Source: Spirosoma rigui
Lineage (GTDB): Bacteria; Bacteroidota; Bacteroidia; Cytophagales; Spirosomataceae
Length of the DNA: 64,000 nucleotides
Direction: 5' to 3'
Assembly (NCBI RefSeq): GCF_002067135.1
Contig: NZ_CP020105.1
Span: forward strand, 2,046,001 to 2,110,000
Shown: positions 42,274 to 50,395 of the stretch, in pieces
How positions within the stretch are numbered: the stretch's first letter is position 1
Layout: each line of letters opens with the position of its first letter
Notes under the pieces: model-generated
What the model saw: the letters and a program-made list of their open reading frames with translations, nothing else
The model's database searches: none
What the model was told of the DNA's origin: nothing
Translations under genes and position numbers: made by a program

Positions 42274-43313
42274 AAGGTGATGTGGTTAATGTCGACGCAG
42301 GCTTTCTGGTAATCTTCGTGCCGGCCAATGTCGAGCCAGTAGCCCAGCATGGGAAAGTACGTAACGGTATACCCATCGGCAATGAGCTTTTCGAGGAGAT
42401 CGGTCGCATTGTAAACGCCGTCCGGAATCAGGTCGACCATACTCCGTTTCATCAGGTAGATGCCCGCGTTGATGTAATACGTGTAGCTCGGCTTCTCCTT
42501 CAGCGACCGGATGGCCCCGTCGCTGGTTTCGAGAACGGCGTAGGGGATGGTGACCTGATACGGCACCGTCGCCACCGACATATCGGCGTCCTGCCGCCGG
42601 AAGGCTTCGTAGAAATCCTCGAAGTCAATGTTGGTCAGCAGGTCGGAGTTCATCAGCAGAATGGTATCGTTACGGTACTTAGCCGTCAACCGCATCGACC
42701 CGATAGTGCCCAGCGGTTCGTCCTCGCGGGTGTACTGAATGTTGATTCCTTTGGCCGAGCCATCGCCGAAATAGGCTTCCAGTTGCTCGCCCAGGTAGCG
42801 GGTAGTGATGTGGATATGGTTGATGCCGTAGCGCGTGAGCCGGTCGATGTTGTGTTCGATGATGGGCTTGTCGCCAACCTTCAGCAGCGGCTTGGGCGTG
42901 TCGCGCGTGAGGGGCATCAGGCGTTCTCCCTTACCGCCGGCCATGATCACGGCGTCGACGGGCAACAGCGCTTTCGTTTTGGCCAGATTAACGATGCGGA
43001 TGATACGTCCGTCGGTGTCCAGTTCCGGAATCAGTTGCAGCAACTGTGCCCGGAACCGCCGGATGGTGTCGGTGTTGTAATCGTTCTGGCGCAGGAACCG
43101 GAAGTTCGGGTTCATGAACTGGCGCACCGGTTCGGTGATGGGTTTGGAGTTGATCAACCCCCGCCGGATGTCGCCATCGGTGAGCGTGCCAAGCAGTTTG
43201 CCGCTGTCGTCGGTCACGAAAAGCGTGAGGTACTGCCCGAGGCTGCTGATCTGCTCCAGCGCACGGGTCACGGGTACATCCTGCGAAATGATATGTTTAC
43301 TGTAGTCTGCCAC
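42270..43313 (-). CDS. CBS-domain nucleotidyltransferase (PtmE-like)
   Basis: 347 residues: two CBS motifs in the N-terminal 120 residues (LFVTDDSGKLLGTLTDGDIRRGL is clear), then a sugar-1-phosphate nucleotidyltransferase with VIMAGGKGERLMPLTRDTPKPLLKVGDKPIIEHNI (about 122-157). In Campylobacter the protein with this layout, PtmE, makes GDP-glucosamine from glucosamine 1-phosphate as the first committed step of legionaminic acid synthesis. The matching place in this cluster makes the same role likely. Overlaps legF by 4 bases and legG by 17, so it is translated as part of the chain. Confidence 0.87.
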   Translation of the reverse strand: MADYSKHIISQDVPVTRALEQISSLGQYLTLFVTDDSGKLLGTLTDGDIRRGLINSKPITEPVRQFMNPNFRFLRQNDYNTDTIRRFRAQLLQLIPELDTDGRIIRIVNLAKTKALLPVDAVIMAGGKGERLMPLTRDTPKPLLKVGDKPIIEHNIDRLTRYGINHIHITTRYLGEQLEAYFGDGSAKGINIQYTREDEPLGTIGSMRLTAKYRNDTILLMNSDLLTNIDFEDFYEAFRRQDADMSVATVPYQVTIPYAVLETSDGAIRSLKEKPSYTYYINAGIYLMKRSMVDLIPDGVYNATDLLEKLIADGYTVTYFPMLGYWLDIGRHEDYQKACVDINHITL

Positions 43314-44409
43314 GAACCTGTTTTAAAATAGAAACAATTTGTTGGGCGGTGGTGCCGTTGCCGTAGGCGTCGACGGGCGCCAGCTCGTCGGCGATTTCGA
43401 TACGCTGCACTGCTTCCAGAATACGGTCGGTCTGAATCGGGCAGTTGATCAGGTTAGGTGTTACCAGCCGCCCCTCCTGCCGGTTGCCCAGGTTGATCAC
43501 GTACTTGGGGAAAAAGCTGGCTTCAACAAACCCGCTCGACGTATTACCCAGCATGAACCGGCAGTACTTCATGCACGAAAGGTAGCCGATTGTGCCGAAT
43601 GATTCGATACCCACCGCGTTCGGGTGCCGGTCGATGAACGCCAGCAGATGCTCCCGCACGTAGTTGCCCATGGTGTCGGCGTTGGGCATGGTAATGACCA
43701 GCTGATAGTTGGGTAGCTGTTCCAGCGCGCCGATGAGTTCCGCTACGTGTTCTTTGTTCTTCTCGAACGAGACCGTTTCCGGGTGAAACGTAATGAGTAT
43801 GGATGGCCGGTCGAGGTCGATGGCGAACTTATCGAAGAACTCGGCTTTGGTCAGCAGGGGCAGGTGCCGGAGGTTGTCGATGCTCAGCGCGCCTACATTA
43901 TACACGTTGGCCGCCGAACCGGTCAGTTCGATGACCCGCGCTTTGTAAGCATCGGTCGTTGTAAAGTGGTAGGTCGACATCACCGTAATGGCGTGCCGGA
44001 ACGCGTTGTCGATGGCCCCCAGCGTGGTTTCGCCCCCGTGGATATGCGCAATCGGGATGTTAAAGGGGACAGCGCTGGCAACGGCGGCAAACATCTCGAA
44101 TCGGTCGCCCAGGCACAGCACCAGGTCGTACGTTTCCTGCGCCCACAAGCCTGAGAATGCCTGCATCACGCTGCCCATGGTATGGCTGATATCGGCCGGA
44201 CCGTCGCCGGTGGGCACCGCATCGATACGGTGCGTCACGGAAAAGCCGTTCGCCACAATCTGGTCGACGGTATGGCCGTGGCGGGCCGACAGGTGCGTGC
44301 CAAACGCGATAACACCGAGGTCGAAAAACGAATCCTCCGCCAATGCCGTCAGCAGGGGATAGTAAATGCTGTAGTCAGCCCGGGAACTGGTCAGAACGCC
44401 GATTTTCAT
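43297..44409 (-). CDS. legG: Hydrolysing NDP-sugar 2-epimerase (LegG/NeuC type)
   Basis: 370 residues from MKIGVLTSSRADYS (five codons after the longest frame's start; this choice gives the 4-base overlap with legI). Motifs of the hydrolysing branch: GDRFE (about 101-105), HIHGGE, FHPET, MPNADTMG and GNTSSG, GNRQEGR. It removes the nucleotide and inverts C2, yielding the free six-carbon precursor of the acid (2,4-diacetamido-2,4,6-trideoxy-mannose in the legionaminic route). Distinguished from non-hydrolysing WecB by these motifs. Substrate choice inferred from the LegB and LegC genes. Confidence 0.9.
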   Translation of the reverse strand: MKIGVLTSSRADYSIYYPLLTALAEDSFFDLGVIAFGTHLSARHGHTVDQIVANGFSVTHRIDAVPTGDGPADISHTMGSVMQAFSGLWAQETYDLVLCLGDRFEMFAAVASAVPFNIPIAHIHGGETTLGAIDNAFRHAITVMSTYHFTTTDAYKARVIELTGSAANVYNVGALSIDNLRHLPLLTKAEFFDKFAIDLDRPSILITFHPETVSFEKNKEHVAELIGALEQLPNYQLVITMPNADTMGNYVREHLLAFIDRHPNAVGIESFGTIGYLSCMKYCRFMLGNTSSGFVEASFFPKYVINLGNRQEGRLVTPNLINCPIQTDRILEAVQRIEIADELAPVDAYGNGTTAQQIVSILKQVRGRLQ

Positions 44410-45428
44410 GCCAGATCCTCCCAACGCAAAAGATGATCGGCTGCGACATCGACGACCAGTGATCGGCCCGTTACGCTGTCCAGCAACATGGGCGAGATGC
44501 CGCTGCCGGGTCGCTTCATGACCAGATCGGTCTCGGTCAATACCTGTCCTGCTACCAGCGGCCGGGCGAGGTGAATGCTTTTCCGGGCTACGGCAATGTT
44601 TTTCTGCTCGGAGGGCGTGGGTTGTTTCACACCATCGCCCAGCGCTACGTCAATATTGCGAATGGCCCGGACCATGTGCGCCAGCTCATCCGGTTCGAGG
44701 GATGCCAGGTGGTCGGGCCCTTCCAGCGACCGGTCGAGGGTGAAGTGCTTTTCAATGACCGTAGCGCCGAGGGCTACGGCGGCAATGGGTACTTCGATGC
44801 CGGGCGTATGATCGGAGTACCCAACCGCCACCCCGAACGTATCGCCAATGGTTTGCATGGCCCGCAGATTCACATCGCGGAACGGCGAGGGGTAATCCGT
44901 GTTGCAGTGCAGTACCGTGATGTTTTGTCGGTCGGTACCGGCCGTTGTCAAAACATCCAGCATGGCCGCAATATCGTCCATCGTGGCCATGCCCGTTGAG
45001 GCAATAACCTGCCCGTTGAAACGGCCGACTTTGCGGAGGTAGGGCAGATTGGTGATTTCGCCGGACGGGATTTTAAAGATATCGATGCCCAGACCGGCCA
45101 GAAAGTCCAGACTGTCCAGGTCAAAGGCGGTAGACAAAAACTGGATGTTACGCAGCTGGCAGTGGGCCATCAGTTCGCGGTGATCGGCGGGGCTCAGTTC
45201 CAGCTTTTTCAGCATGGCAAACTGCGAGTTGTCGGCCTCGCCGGGCATATTATTCACCTGGTAGTCGGCTTTCTGGGCCGCCGTGCTCACCAGTTTTTCG
45301 GTCTTGAACGTCTGAAACTTGACGATATCAGCCCCCGCTTCGGCCGCTATGTCGATCAGCTGTTTGGCGAGATCGATGTCGCCGTTATGGTTGACGCCCG
45401 CTTCGGCGATGATCAGTGTCTTACTCAT
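44406..45428 (-). CDS. legI: Legionaminic acid synthase (LegI/NeuB family)
   Basis: 340 residues: a TIM-barrel condensing enzyme that joins PEP to the six-carbon sugar. N-terminal IIAEAGVNHNGDI, FKIPSGEITN, STGMAT and EKHFTLDR, then a C-terminal SAF (antifreeze-like) domain from about residue 280 (RKSIHLARPLVAGQVLTETDLVMKRPGSG). The stretch HCNTDYPSPFRDVNLRAM follows the LegI pattern (HCNTxYPTPxxDVNL) rather than sialic acid or pseudaminic synthases, supporting legionaminic acid. Both ends overlap neighbours by 4 bases. Confidence 0.92.
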   Translation of the reverse strand: MSKTLIIAEAGVNHNGDIDLAKQLIDIAAEAGADIVKFQTFKTEKLVSTAAQKADYQVNNMPGEADNSQFAMLKKLELSPADHRELMAHCQLRNIQFLSTAFDLDSLDFLAGLGIDIFKIPSGEITNLPYLRKVGRFNGQVIASTGMATMDDIAAMLDVLTTAGTDRQNITVLHCNTDYPSPFRDVNLRAMQTIGDTFGVAVGYSDHTPGIEVPIAAVALGATVIEKHFTLDRSLEGPDHLASLEPDELAHMVRAIRNIDVALGDGVKQPTPSEQKNIAVARKSIHLARPLVAGQVLTETDLVMKRPGSGISPMLLDSVTGRSLVVDVAADHLLRWEDLA

Positions 45429-46072
45429 GATACGCGTTTTTTCAGAACCGCCGGGTTGCCCGCATACAGTCCTCCTTCTTCGGTTGGGGTTAGTAGAACG
45501 GCTCCCGCGCCGAGTATACCGTTCGGGGCAACGTGGACCCCGTGGGACACGACCGCGCGGCTACCCACAAAACAGTGATCGCCCACCACACCGTCGCCGT
45601 TGATAACGGCTGCCGTCGATACGTGGCAGTGATCGCCAATCCGGGCGTCGTGTTCGATCAGGGAGGCCGTGTTGATGATGCAGTTTACGCCGATCTGCGC
45701 CCCTGCATTTACAAACGCCTGGTGATGGATAACGGTGCCCTCGCCAATCAAAGCGCGTTGGGATACGTAAGCGGTGGGGGAAATCAGGGTGGGCAGGCTA
45801 CCGCCCAGGCTTTTGATGAGGTGATACAGGCGGGTGCGCAGGGTGCTGGACCGGATCTGGCCCACCGTTACCAGAAAATAGCGGTACTGACGCGCCAGTG
45901 TCGCCAGGTCGCCATCGGTCGCTATTACGGGGTAGCCGGATTGGGTTGTACCTACCTTTTCGGGCGTATCCACAATCCCGGCAATGCTGAACCGGCTGGA
46001 CGCTTCCACCACATCGATCACCGATTTGCAGTGGCCACCGCCCCCCACCAGGATCAGCTGTTCCGTGTTCAT
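45425..46072 (-). CDS. NeuD/PglD-like sugar acetyltransferase
   Basis: 215 residues: an N-terminal Rossmann-like part with LILVGGGGHCKSVIDVVE and a C-terminal left-handed beta-helix built from hexapeptides (about 95-205, for example LIGEGTVIHHQAFVNAGAQIGVNCIINTASLIEHDARIGDHCHVS), ending AGNPAVLKK. PglD members acetylate the C4 amino group of UDP-2,4-diamino sugars using acetyl-CoA. Between LegC and LegI, it fills the acetyltransferase step needed to make the diacetamido precursor. An alternative is O-acetylation of the finished acid. Stop and start overlaps with both neighbours of 4 bases. Confidence 0.85.
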   Translation of the reverse strand: MNTEQLILVGGGGHCKSVIDVVEASSRFSIAGIVDTPEKVGTTQSGYPVIATDGDLATLARQYRYFLVTVGQIRSSTLRTRLYHLIKSLGGSLPTLISPTAYVSQRALIGEGTVIHHQAFVNAGAQIGVNCIINTASLIEHDARIGDHCHVSTAAVINGDGVVGDHCFVGSRAVVSHGVHVAPNGILGAGAVLLTPTEEGGLYAGNPAVLKKRVS

Positions 46073-47214
46073 GTCAGTCGTACGCTGCTGGGAATGTTCA
46101 CCAGCCGGTCTTCAATGTACTGCGCGTTCGCACTACCGTCGTGCAGGCAGTGGCTCAGCATCGGCAGCTTGGTCAGCAGGGTCCAGGCCGGGCGGGTCAT
46201 CACGCCGTGGCTGTTGGTGTATTCCAGGAATTCGTCGCGCTCCCGGCGGTCATTCAGCAGAACGGCGTTGAGCCAGAAGTTGGACTGGCTGTCGGCGGGT
46301 TGCTGCACGAACTGATACGGGGTCGTCTGGAAAAAATCCCGGTAGAGGCCGGCCAACTGGCGTTTGTTGGCAATGAACCCGTCCAGTTGTTCCATCTGGG
46401 CGCAGGCCAGCGCTGCGTTGAGGTTCGGGAGCCGGTAATTGTAACCCGTCTGGTCGTGGTTGAATTCCCAACGGTGCGGTACCTTGGCCTGGGTGGTCAG
46501 GTGCTTGCCCAGCTTACCCAGCTGCTCGTGGCTGGTAACGACCATGCCGCCCCCGCCACAGGTAATGGTTTTGTTGCCGTTGAAACTGTATGTACCCAGC
46601 CGTCCGAACGTGCCGGTTTGTTTACCCTGATACGTACTGCCCAGCGATTCGGCGGCATCTTCGACCACGACAATATGGTGGGCCGTGCACAGCTGAACAA
46701 TCGTTTCGATTCGCGCCGGATGCCCAAACGTATGCATCGGTACACAGGCGCTCACGCGCCTGCCGCTGGCGATGTGGTAACAGCCGCCGTTCCGGAGTTC
46801 AGTTTGCGTATCCAGAAAAGCAGACAGCTTCTCGGGGCTAAGGCTGAGTGTGTCGAGATCGATATCGATGAAGCAGGGTTCCGCGCCGGTGTAGGCAATG
46901 GCGTTGCTGGTGGCCACGAACGAGAGCGGCTGGGTCAGTACCAGGTCGTTGCGTTCAACGCCCGCCAGCACCAGGGCAATGTGCAGGGCGGCCGTACCAT
47001 TGACAGTGGCAATGGCGTAAGGCGCCCCGGTATACTCCCGAATCTGCGCTTCAAATTGATCAACGTACCGGCCTACCGACGACACGAACGTGGAGTCTAT
47101 GGCGTCGTTGACATACGTCTTCTCATTACCCGTGAAGCGGGGCTCGTGCAGGGGAATAAAACCGTCGGTTTCGCCGAAGGTGTCGCGTACGAACTGAACA
47201 AACCGATCAAACAT
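46069..47214 (-). CDS. legC: LegC-family aminotransferase
   Basis: 381 residues, PLP-dependent sugar aminotransferase of the DegT/DnrJ/EryC1 type. The Schiff-base Lys lies in SFNGNKTITCGGGG (about 209-222), and VVVEDAAESLGS supplies the Asp that holds the pyridine nitrogen. The opening segment (FVQFVRDTFGETDGFIPLHEPRFTGNEKTYVNDAID) is characteristic of the LegC branch. It aminates the 4-keto-6-deoxy sugar nucleotide formed by LegB. Overlaps legB by 8 bases and the acetyltransferase gene by 4. Confidence 0.92.
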   Translation of the reverse strand: MFDRFVQFVRDTFGETDGFIPLHEPRFTGNEKTYVNDAIDSTFVSSVGRYVDQFEAQIREYTGAPYAIATVNGTAALHIALVLAGVERNDLVLTQPLSFVATSNAIAYTGAEPCFIDIDLDTLSLSPEKLSAFLDTQTELRNGGCYHIASGRRVSACVPMHTFGHPARIETIVQLCTAHHIVVVEDAAESLGSTYQGKQTGTFGRLGTYSFNGNKTITCGGGGMVVTSHEQLGKLGKHLTTQAKVPHRWEFNHDQTGYNYRLPNLNAALACAQMEQLDGFIANKRQLAGLYRDFFQTTPYQFVQQPADSQSNFWLNAVLLNDRRERDEFLEYTNSHGVMTRPAWTLLTKLPMLSHCLHDGSANAQYIEDRLVNIPSSVRLT

Positions 47215-48196
47215 TATAGATATGGGCCTTATACTGGTTGAGGTTCTCGGGATTGCTGAACCAGGCTATGGTTTCCCGCAGGCCCTCGTCGAAACTGTAC
47301 TGCGGGCGCCAGGCTGTGGCCGACGTGATTTTCTGATTAGACCCCATCAACCGCTCTACTTCGCTCTTTTCAGGACGTAGCCGCTGGTCGTCCGACACGA
47401 TTTCGGCCGGTACGCCCATGATGTCAATGATCTTGTGGGCCAGGTCGCCAATGCTGATTTCGGCGTTGGTGGCAATGTTCACTTCCTGCCCAATGAGCAC
47501 GTCGTGTTTGGCGATCTCGGCAAAACCGCTCACCGTGTCTTTAACGAACACCAGATCACGGGTCGGGTGGAGCGCTCCGAGTTTTATTTCCCGGTACCCA
47601 CTGAGCAACTGCGTAATGATGGTGGGAATAACAGCGCGCGCCGACTGCCGGGGACCGTAGGTGTTGAACGGCCGCACCGTAACGACGGGCAGATTGAAGC
47701 TGCGGAAATAAGCGTCGGCCATGGCGTCGGCCCCGATCTTGGTCGCCGAGTAGGGCGACTGTCCCTGCCGGGGGTGCGTCTCGTCGATGGGCACGGTCAG
47801 GGCGGTGCCGTACACCTCCGAAGTGGAGGTGACGAGTACTTTTTCGATAGCCAGATCGCGGGCGGCCTGAAGAATATTCAGCGTACCCTTGATGTTGGTG
47901 TCGACGTAACTATCGGGCGAGTGGTAGCTGTAGGGAATGGCGATGAGCGCGGCCAGGTGAAACACCATGCTCACATCTTTCATGGCGGTCCTGACGCCGT
48001 TGGGGTCCCGCACATCACCGGCAAAGATTTCAATTTGCTGTAGTTTCTCGGCCGGTAGGGTGTCGAGCCAGCCCCAGCTGTTGAACGAGTTGTAGTACAC
48101 AAAGGCTTTTACCGCGTGCCCGTCGTCCAGTAATTTTTCAACCAAATGGCTGCCGATAAAACCGTCAGCGCCGGTAACCAATACTTTTTTTTTCAT
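47207..48196 (-). CDS. legB: NAD-dependent sugar-nucleotide 4,6-dehydratase LegB
   Basis: 329 residues, extended SDR. The start at 48196 (MKKKVLVTGADGFIGSHLV) is used because the longer frame has 103 codons of unconvincing sequence that cross the promoter. Motifs: GADGFIGSH (NAD binding), DVRD, HLAALIAIPYS, TSTSEVYG, and YxxxK as PYSATKIGAD. It converts the GlcNAc nucleotide to the 4-keto-6-deoxy form with retention at C5, in contrast to PseB. This is the first gene of the coupled legB-legC-acetyltransferase-legI-legG-ptmE-legF chain. Confidence 0.93.
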   Translation of the reverse strand: MKKKVLVTGADGFIGSHLVEKLLDDGHAVKAFVYYNSFNSWGWLDTLPAEKLQQIEIFAGDVRDPNGVRTAMKDVSMVFHLAALIAIPYSYHSPDSYVDTNIKGTLNILQAARDLAIEKVLVTSTSEVYGTALTVPIDETHPRQGQSPYSATKIGADAMADAYFRSFNLPVVTVRPFNTYGPRQSARAVIPTIITQLLSGYREIKLGALHPTRDLVFVKDTVSGFAEIAKHDVLIGQEVNIATNAEISIGDLAHKIIDIMGVPAEIVSDDQRLRPEKSEVERLMGSNQKITSATAWRPQYSFDEGLRETIAWFSNPENLNQYKAHIYNV

Positions 48197-48221
48197 CCAC
48201 GGTGGCGTGTTCGAGATAGGC

Positions 48222-48251
48222 CAAAAGTAGCAAATAAATGCCGGGTGGCAA
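48222..48251 (-). promoter_or_regulatory. Promoter of the legB operon
   Basis: On the minus strand TTG (48251-48249), 19 bases, TACTTTTG (48229-48222): full match to the consensus. Transcription would begin near 48215, about 20 bases before the legB start. Confidence 0.75.
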
Positions 48252-48290
48252 AGCTGGGCGACCCCGCCCGGCCATTTGCCGGATTCGTCG

Positions 48291-48298
48291 TAGTTTTG
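48291..48298 (+). promoter_or_regulatory. -7 element of the divergent transferase gene
   Basis: TAGTTTTG matches TAnnTTTG, 30 bases before the ATG at 48328. The nearest TTG (48276-48278) is only 12 bases upstream, so the -33 part is missing. Confidence 0.45.
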
Positions 48299-48327
48299 CA
48301 GGCGATTACTGCCGCTGGCACTCGTTG

Positions 48328-49200
48328 ATGAATTATCTCGGTCTGAGCATACCCCGCATTCTTGGTTTCTGGTTCGATACGGTAGCCCGCAACTGGTTCT
48401 ACCGCCTGAAGGTGGTAAGCCGTAACTACGGTCATTTGCAGGAAACCCGTAAGCTGCGGGGTAGCATGGCGGGGCGCAAGGCCATCGTGCTGGCCAATGG
48501 CCCATCCGTAGGGTTACTCGACCCCGATAAGATCAACCGGCTGAAACAGGAACACAACTTCGACGTGTTTGCGGTGAACTCTTACATCAGCTCCCCGCTG
48601 GCCGAGACCGTCGTTCCCGACTACTACCTGCTTAGTGATCCTGCCTTTTTCTCGCCCGAAAAGTACCCGCACCTGACCGAGCGGCTCAAACGGGATGTGG
48701 CCCGGCTGACCGAGAAAAAAATCACCTGCTTCGTGCCGCTGGAGCACGTCGACCGTTCACCCTTTCACAAGAAACATGGCTACTACGACCGGGGCAACAT
48801 GTTCCTGAACCGTATTACCATTACCGGTCCCCGCAGCTACATTTCCATGACGGCCTACAAAGCCCTGGCCGCAGCCTGCTACATGGGCTACAGCGAAATC
48901 TACATCTGCGGCTTCGACAATGATTACTTCCTGAACCTGATCGTCGACGAGAACAACGATATGTTTTACATTGACCGGCACTTCTACGACAAATCGGGCG
49001 ACCCGCCGTCGAAGATTCGGGATACGAACTCGGGCAGCGTTGGCGAACTGCTGTACTCGCACCACTTTCTGTTCAAAGACCTCGAAAAGTTCAAGGGCTA
49101 TCCCATCATCAACCTCAACCAGCAGGGTCTGGTCGACTGCTTCCCCAAGCAGCACTCGCTGGATATCTACAAGGAGGATACTAACCTCGGCATAAACTAA
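48328..49200 (+). CDS. Candidate nonulosonic-acid transferase (sialyltransferase/Maf-like fold)
   Basis: 290 residues from MNYLGLSIPRILG (an upstream frame of 30 codons is not conserved-looking). Near the N-terminus KAIVLANGPSVGLLD followed by FDVFAVNSY resembles the CMP-binding opening of Campylobacter Cst-type sialyltransferases (GNGPS...DVFR.N) and of the Maf/DUF115 group; later KALAAACYMGYSEIYICGFDNDYF parallels their A-x-A-x-GY-x-EIY-x-G-x-D segment, and FYIDRHFYDKSG offers candidate catalytic His residues. It is divergent from the legionaminic acid genes and shares their promoter region. I infer that it transfers legionaminic acid from CMP; I cannot rule out a phosphotransferase-like DUF115 role. 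No signal peptide. Confidence 0.65.
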   Translation: MNYLGLSIPRILGFWFDTVARNWFYRLKVVSRNYGHLQETRKLRGSMAGRKAIVLANGPSVGLLDPDKINRLKQEHNFDVFAVNSYISSPLAETVVPDYYLLSDPAFFSPEKYPHLTERLKRDVARLTEKKITCFVPLEHVDRSPFHKKHGYYDRGNMFLNRITITGPRSYISMTAYKALAAACYMGYSEIYICGFDNDYFLNLIVDENNDMFYIDRHFYDKSGDPPSKIRDTNSGSVGELLYSHHFLFKDLEKFKGYPIINLNQQGLVDCFPKQHSLDIYKEDTNLGIN

Positions 49201-49315
49201 GCTCAATACGATGCTGGTGGGTGGCGTCCTGGACGGCCACATTCGGACGTAACCGTTGATTCTGCCTGAGCATTACCTGTTTTCAGGGGAGGGATCGGGT
49301 TAGTATCATACCAAT

Positions 49316-50263
49316 TTAAAATCGCTTCTCGAAGGTGAGTTTAGGGCATTCCTGTGCGCCGAGGTTCTGTTTAAAGCGGACCAGGCTGGGTTTTGGTTGG
49401 TAATCGCCGTCGAGCGATACGCCCAGATCGAGCAGCTGAATGTGCTGGGCCTGGCAATAACCGACCAGCCCATCGGTGAGCAGTACCATGGGGCTGTAGG
49501 TATGGTAAGCCGGGCTGGACGCGGGGAGAAAACTGTAGAGAATGTCGGACCGGACGCGTACCGCTATGGTCAGTGCGGCTATCGCAGTGCCAGCGCGGAC
49601 AACGAAAACCGGGAACTCATCGGGAAACGTTTGTAGCAGCCGTCGCAAGCGGTCGGGTGGAAGGGTGAGGGCGTATCCCTGGCGCTGGCGGGTGCTGATT
49701 AGAAAGGATGTCACCGCATCAAGATCGGGCTGTTGCCAGTGGTCGAACCGGAAGCCGGCCCGCCGGCATTTTTGCAGCCGTCGCCGTTCCGACGCGTCGA
49801 TGATGGTTTCAAATAAATCGCTGGTTATGGGCAGAAAGGCATTCTGGTTTGCCGAAACGACCGTGAAGCCACGGTTAAGAAGTTGGGCCGTTAGTCGCTT
49901 TGCCTGCGGAGGAGCGTAGCAGTGGGGGTAATTCACCAGCCGAAAGACCGATACGCCGGTTGCCACAACGGCCGCGAGCAGTGCATCCAGGACGGTATCC
50001 AGGACTGGCTCGGGAAGGGTCTCAACGAATTCGACGGAGCCGAACGGAGCCGCTGCGGGACTACGGGCCTGATCCCCATCGACGAAAAACGAACAGCGCG
50101 CTTCAACCCGATTCGTCAGGGTGTTGACGGCCACTACCGTATGGGCTCCGCCGGCGCTTTGCTGGTGAACGTGCTCGGGGGTATTAAAAAAGAAGCCGTT
50201 TGGTGAAAACGGCAAGGCGTCAGAAAGCGGTAAGTCCGTATGAAGGGCGATGTGGTAGGGCAT
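49316..50263 (-). CDS. FemAB/BioF2-like GNAT acyltransferase
   Basis: 315 residues from MPYHIALHTDLPLSD (the frame continues 23 codons upstream, but that part is built from the palindrome region). The C-terminal half matches the FemAB-like GNAT group: a helix with SERRRLQKCRRAGF, FVVRAGTAIAALTIAVRVRSDILYSFLPASSPAYHTYSP and the closing DLGVSLDGD...SLVRFKQNLGAQ. This family moves amino acyl or acyl groups to cell-surface amines or sugars. Located just after the glycan locus, it could decorate the glycan, but this is only proximity. The opposite neighbour gene is convergent, with about 115 bases between. Confidence 0.75.
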   Translation of the reverse strand: MPYHIALHTDLPLSDALPFSPNGFFFNTPEHVHQQSAGGAHTVVAVNTLTNRVEARCSFFVDGDQARSPAAAPFGSVEFVETLPEPVLDTVLDALLAAVVATGVSVFRLVNYPHCYAPPQAKRLTAQLLNRGFTVVSANQNAFLPITSDLFETIIDASERRRLQKCRRAGFRFDHWQQPDLDAVTSFLISTRQRQGYALTLPPDRLRRLLQTFPDEFPVFVVRAGTAIAALTIAVRVRSDILYSFLPASSPAYHTYSPMVLLTDGLVGYCQAQHIQLLDLGVSLDGDYQPKPSLVRFKQNLGAQECPKLTFEKRF

Positions 50264-50297
50264 GGCAATAAAGGCCCGAACATACGAAATAGTTGAA

Positions 50298-50381
50298 CGT
50301 AACGCGCATCGCCCCTTTACCGCAGTCGCCACCCGGTACGTACCGGGTGGCGACTGTCGTAAAGGGGCGATGCGCGTTACG
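50298..50381. repeat. 84-bp near-perfect palindrome between same-strand genes
   Basis: Arms 50298-50339 and 50340-50381 meet without a loop (centre GGTACGTACC); 40 of 42 positions pair, counting one G-T. It lies between the end of the Ppx gene (50396) and the start of the acyltransferase gene (50263), both minus strand. There is no T run after it. Confidence 0.85.
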
Positions 50382-50395
50382 GACCCGCCCGGTGA

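Noticed and set aside
42282..43331. 349-codon plus-strand frame opposite the CBS nucleotidyltransferase gene (and similar ones at 1057-2055 and 46141-47241)
   Set aside because: All lie exactly opposite confident genes and carry no protein features.
48328..49200. Reading this gene as a flagellin glycosyltransferase Maf
   Set aside because: No flagellar gene is present and Spirosomaceae generally lack flagella; a transferase to another glycan is more likely.
36881..49200. Glycan locus as a recently acquired island
   Set aside because: Codon use and GC look like the flanks, promoters match the host type, and no integrase, tRNA edge or insertion sequence borders it.
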